From assembly GCA_013792135.1 (NCBI GenBank), contig VMSP01000002.1, positions 1-49,173 on the forward strand: DNA of 49,173 nucleotides. The letters run 5' to 3'. The stretch comes from Desulfocapsa sp. Its GTDB lineage: Bacteria; Desulfobacterota; Desulfobulbia; Desulfobulbales; Desulfocapsaceae. A program made the translations under genes and the position numbers. Below, piece after piece: positions 46,272 to 49,173 of this stretch (the stretch's first letter is position 1; each line of letters starts with the position of its first letter). The notes below the pieces were generated by a model, which was given only the letters and a program-made list of their open reading frames with translations, did no database searches and was not told the origin of the DNA.

Positions 46272-46473
46272 TTCCCCCCTGTATCACTAAGCATGAGAGT
46301 CCTGTAATGTATCTATTATGTCCATTTTGAACGCAGTGAGAAGTTTTCGCTGAGTGATATCTTTAAGAAATTATTTTCGTTACTTGAAATAACAGAACTT
46401 ACGGTTTCTAAAATTTTTGAAAGAATCTCTATTGTATTAATATCATTTAATATTCTGGGTTGTGAAAATACTA

Positions 46474-47277
46474 ATGCCAAGTCGAATCAAAAAATTCTTG
46501 ATAGATATTTATTTGCAACGGAGGGTGATTTATGAACTTGCTAAACGTGATTTCCAGCAACAATATATGGGATCATACCTTGGTGTTATCTGGGTGTTTC
46601 TGCAGCCACTTATTTTTATAGGAATTCTTTATGTAGTTTTTACCTTTGGGTTTAAATCCGCACCGACCACATCTATGCCATTTGTAGTCTATCTTATTTC
46701 GGGGATGATTGCATGGATGTACTTTTCGAATATCTTGAGCGTTACAACAGGTGTGATTGTCAGTTATGCTTTTTTGGTGAAAAAAGGTGACTTTAGACTC
46801 AGTATTTTGCCAATTGTGAAAATATTGAGTGCATTGGTCCCTCATTTATTTTTTGTTGTTCTTGCTATTATAACTGCATGGATAAATGGCTATCCACCAT
46901 CCTTTTATACATTACAGGTTTTTTATTATTTGTTTGCTATGGTTGTTTTATTGCTTGGCCTCAGTTGGATTACATCTTCAACAAATATTTTTGTGAAAGA
47001 TGTTTCCAAGGTAGTATCGATCGTTGTTCAGTTTGGTTTTTGGTTGACCCCTATTTTCTGGCAAATTGAAAAAATTCCAGCTGCGTATCAGTGGATAGTT
47101 AAGCTTAATCCTGCATATTATATTATTACCGGTTATCGAGACTCACTGGTGAGCAGAATTCCATTTTGGTCTCATGCATGGGAAACGTTTTTGTTTTGGG
47201 GGATGACTGTTTTGATACTTTATACTGGTATAAATGTTTTCGGGCGGTTACGACCACATTTCGGAGAGGTCGTGTAA
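46474..47277 (+). CDS. wzm: Wzm-type polysaccharide ABC exporter permease
   Basis: Membrane subunit of an ABC-2 exporter that moves completed lipid-linked O-polysaccharide across the inner membrane. Seen: N-terminal amphipathic RVIYELAKRDFQQQYMGSYL, six hydrophobic segments (for example GVIWVFLQPLIFIGILYVVF), NIFVKDVSKVVSIVVQFGFW, and the family's PIFW...LNPAYYIITGYRDSL. 267 residues from ATG 46474; GTG 46462 is in frame and would add four. It ends one base before the wzt start codon: the pair is translationally coupled. The 190 bases upstream are AT-rich and may hold a promoter. Confidence 0.92.
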   Translation: MPSRIKKFLIDIYLQRRVIYELAKRDFQQQYMGSYLGVIWVFLQPLIFIGILYVVFTFGFKSAPTTSMPFVVYLISGMIAWMYFSNILSVTTGVIVSYAFLVKKGDFRLSILPIVKILSALVPHLFFVVLAIITAWINGYPPSFYTLQVFYYLFAMVVLLLGLSWITSSTNIFVKDVSKVVSIVVQFGFWLTPIFWQIEKIPAAYQWIVKLNPAYYIITGYRDSLVSRIPFWSHAWETFLFWGMTVLILYTGINVFGRLRPHFGEVV

Positions 47278-48570
47278 GTGAAAGATACTGTAATTCGCCT
47301 TGAGAATGTTTCAAAATATTACAAACTTTATGATTCGCCTAAGGACAGATTAAAGGAGGCATTACATCCTTTTGGTAAAAAGTATCATAGGGAGTTTTTT
47401 GCCATTAAAAATATTTCATTAACGGTGCAACGGGGAGAAGTTCTTGGAATTGTAGGAAGAAATGGGAGCGGAAAGTCAACTTTGCTTAAATTGATATCCA
47501 GTGTCCTTGTTCCTAGTAGTGGTACGCTGACAGTACAAGGTAAAGTAAATGCCTTGCTGGAGCTTGGGTCAGGATTAAATCCTCAATTCACAGGTCTTCA
47601 GAATATTTATTTGATGGGTAGTATTAATGGAATAGCTCAACATGACATGGAAGAAAAAATTAAAGAGATAATCGAATTTTCTGAACTTGGAGAATTTATA
47701 CATCAGCCTTTAAAAAGTTACTCCAGTGGCATGAAGGCTAAATTGGCATTTGCTCTTGCCACATCAATCTTGCCGGAAATTTTAATTTTAGATGAAGTCC
47801 TGTCGGTTGGTGATGCTTTGTTTCGCAGGAAATCCTTTGCCAGAATGGAACAGTTGATTTCAGAGAACAGGACGGTTCTTTTTGTCAGTCATAATGAAGA
47901 GAGTGTGAAAAGTATTTGTACCAGGGCAATTCTCTTGGACGGGGGAGAGATGTTGTATAGTGGGGAGCCTGCTGAGACAGTCAATTACTATACAGAACTT
48001 TTGCACTCAAAAAATCGGAAGAAAGTTATTGAACAGAAGATATTACGAAAAGCACCTGTGCAGAGTAATATAGAACCAGAAAAGAATGAAGAAGAGGTGA
48101 TCCAGACTAAGTCGAAGCAGTATGTTAAAATTCATGATGCTGAGATTAAAGATATCAGCATCAGAACTAAAACTAGAGGGGATCGTGTTAAGGTTTTAAT
48201 GAATGGGGAAGAATATATTATTCGTGTTATTGTATTTCTTGAGAATGCTTATGATAATGTGTCCCTTGCCATGTCGATAAAAAATGAGAAGGGGATTGTT
48301 GTTACAGGGATATCTCCACGACTTTCTGGGAAAACAGTTGATAATAAGAAAAAACAGGCTTCATTCGTACTTGAGTACAATCTCACATGTTGTCTTTGTG
48401 CATCCGTATATTTTTTGGATGTTTTTTTAATGGGAGATGTGGGTGCTAATAATGAAGTGTTATGTTATGTCAATGATGCTGTGGCGTTAAAAGTTATTGA
48501 TTCGAGAACTGACGCCCAAATGAGATTTGGATTAGTCTCTCTTGTGGAACTAGTAGATGTCAGGTCGTGA
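47278..48570 (+). CDS. wzt: Wzt-type ABC exporter ATPase with C-terminal carbohydrate-binding-like domain
   Basis: Energises O-polysaccharide export with Wzm. Seen: Walker A GIVGRNGSGKSTLLKLI, the Wzt-typical ALLELGSGLNPQFTGLQNIY, signature YSSGMKAKLAFALA, Walker B ILILDEVLSVGD and H-loop LFVSHNEES. After a charged linker (about residues 240-295), residues about 295-430 form the extra domain that in Wzt proteins recognises the chain's terminal modification (MSIKNEKGIVVTGIS, CLCASVYFLDVFL). 430 residues. GTG 47278 directly follows the wzm stop codon. A C-terminal domain implies the chain carries a specific non-reducing-end cap, made by an enzyme not obviously in view. Confidence 0.93.
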   Translation: MKDTVIRLENVSKYYKLYDSPKDRLKEALHPFGKKYHREFFAIKNISLTVQRGEVLGIVGRNGSGKSTLLKLISSVLVPSSGTLTVQGKVNALLELGSGLNPQFTGLQNIYLMGSINGIAQHDMEEKIKEIIEFSELGEFIHQPLKSYSSGMKAKLAFALATSILPEILILDEVLSVGDALFRRKSFARMEQLISENRTVLFVSHNEESVKSICTRAILLDGGEMLYSGEPAETVNYYTELLHSKNRKKVIEQKILRKAPVQSNIEPEKNEEEVIQTKSKQYVKIHDAEIKDISIRTKTRGDRVKVLMNGEEYIIRVIVFLENAYDNVSLAMSIKNEKGIVVTGISPRLSGKTVDNKKKQASFVLEYNLTCCLCASVYFLDVFLMGDVGANNEVLCYVNDAVALKVIDSRTDAQMRFGLVSLVELVDVRS

Positions 48571-49073
48571 TATAAAAAAACGATTTTGCTCAGTAGTATT
48601 AACGTGGTGGAATGTTTATGGTACCCCTCCCCCCCCCGATTTTTTCGGGGGATACAATAAAAGCTTGATAGTTACGGAATAATATAGAAGCTCCTTTAAC
48701 GTGAACCACTCAACGTCACAAAAATTGAGGATTAAACAACATAGGTTTTTTTTATACGAGATAGAATTGTGAGTACAATGTGGTTTGGATTTCGAAATGT
48801 CGGCGGAAGATGTTATATGGCAGCAATTCCCGCACCCGCTTCCATCCCTATGTCTACAGGGGCTGACGACAACTGTTTCGTAAACTTTGACACAAATTCA
48901 GCCAATTCCTGATAGAGTACATGTTCATTACGGAATCATACAGCTACGCATGGTAACATACTGTTTTTATTGTAAGAAATAGTTTCAGGTAACACGATTA
49001 TTTTCTTGACATCGGCCTTGAGGTATGGCGTTTTTTTCTTTGTAGATTCAGATACTTACAAAGGAGGAACGCC
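48571..49073. other. Gene-free region between wzt and the terminal partial gene
   Basis: About 500 bases without a usable reading frame. It holds a C9 run within the dyad CCCCCGA (48633-48639)/TCGGGGG (48645-48651), a possible terminator for wzm-wzt without a T-run, and a TTGACA at 49006-49011 lacking a well-spaced -10 box. Broken coding remnants could be here but none was recognised. Confidence 0.4.
49027..49073 (+). promoter_or_regulatory. Hairpin enclosing the ribosome-binding site of the terminal gene
   Basis: GGCGTT (49027-49032) pairs with AACGCC (49068-49073), and CTTTGTA (49038-49044) with TACAAAG (49057-49063). The Shine-Dalgarno AAAGGAGG (49060-49067) lies in the right strand, partly paired and partly in the internal loop, and the ATG follows immediately. 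Confidence 0.5.
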
Positions 49074-49173
49074 ATGTCTACACTCAAAACCTGTTGCAAG
49101 CAGCATCGGAATGCTGCCAATTCAATTCGTAAAATAAAAATGCGCTTTCATCTCAACGCCGATGCCCTGTTTG
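49074..49173 (+). CDS. 5' fragment of a gene cut by the window edge, possibly a transposase
   Basis: 33 codons are visible from ATG 49074, six bases after AAAGGAGG. The peptide is basic and cysteine-containing at the start (STLKTCCKQHRN), then KIKMRFHLNADALF. The NADALF wording and isolated, hairpin-controlled start remind me of DDE transposases, but the visible part is too short to assign a family. Confidence 0.4.
   Translation, partial: MSTLKTCCKQHRNAANSIRKIKMRFHLNADALF

Overview
The window reads as a chromosomal segment of a Gram-negative, probably anaerobic Desulfobacterota (former Deltaproteobacteria) bacterium, most likely Desulfobulbales-like. This is inferred from gene content: a three-domain NifU with NifS, a long formate-tetrahydrofolate ligase, flavin-dependent ThyX, PEP synthase, two LonA proteases, LPS-core heptosyltransferase and MsbA genes, and intergenic repeats of a type I associate with this group. 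No rRNA or diagnostic respiratory gene is present, so the placement is tentative.

Layout. 0.3-9.1 kb: RNase D, two YejB/YejE-type peptide ABC permeases, a Kef/CPA2-type cation antiporter, and a leftward run of DsbA-like thiol oxidoreductase, PhoH ATPase and a fused YbeY-PdxJ protein. 9.4-15.9 kb: tRNA-Leu, then the protein quality-control block tig-clpP-clpX-lon, then tRNA-Val and tRNA-Asp with a strong terminator. 15.9-16.5 kb: a gene-free, apparently structured stretch. 16.5-24.5 kb: PEP synthase (leftward), then a second stress pair hsp20-lon2, a small conserved-looking protein and a phosphohexomutase. 24.7-29.7 kb: nifU-nifS-thyX as one coupled operon, then formate-tetrahydrofolate ligase. 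29.9-33.0 kb: a PilB/GspE-type secretion ATPase carrying a C-terminal cyclic-nucleotide-binding-like domain, coupled to a WaaE-like glycosyltransferase.

33.0-40.2 kb is a leftward LPS-core operon (methyltransferase, acetyltransferase, three glycosyltransferases, heptosyltransferase) preceded by msbA, with a repeat element lying between msbA and the operon. A degraded cysC follows. From about 40.2 kb the DNA becomes visibly AT-richer and the genes run rightward: a secreted STN-type protein with 32-residue repeats, a small secreted protein, a membrane O-acyltransferase, two glycosyltransferases and a Wzm/Wzt ABC exporter. This looks like an acquired surface-polysaccharide island. The window ends inside a gene that is probably a transposase.

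Functional themes: (1) proteostasis (trigger factor, ClpXP, two Lons, Hsp20, DsbA-like); (2) Fe-S and one-carbon/folate metabolism (NifU/NifS, ThyX, Fhs) with PEP synthase and phosphohexomutase feeding biosynthesis; (3) envelope glycans, from core (heptose, WaaE-like) through flipping (MsbA) to an O-chain exported by Wzm/Wzt. The points most worth a second look are the YbeY-PdxJ fusion with its own internal ribosome-binding site, the secretion ATPase with a cNMP-type domain, the STN/32-residue-repeat protein, a long palindrome ahead of hsp20-lon2, and the multiply damaged cysC.
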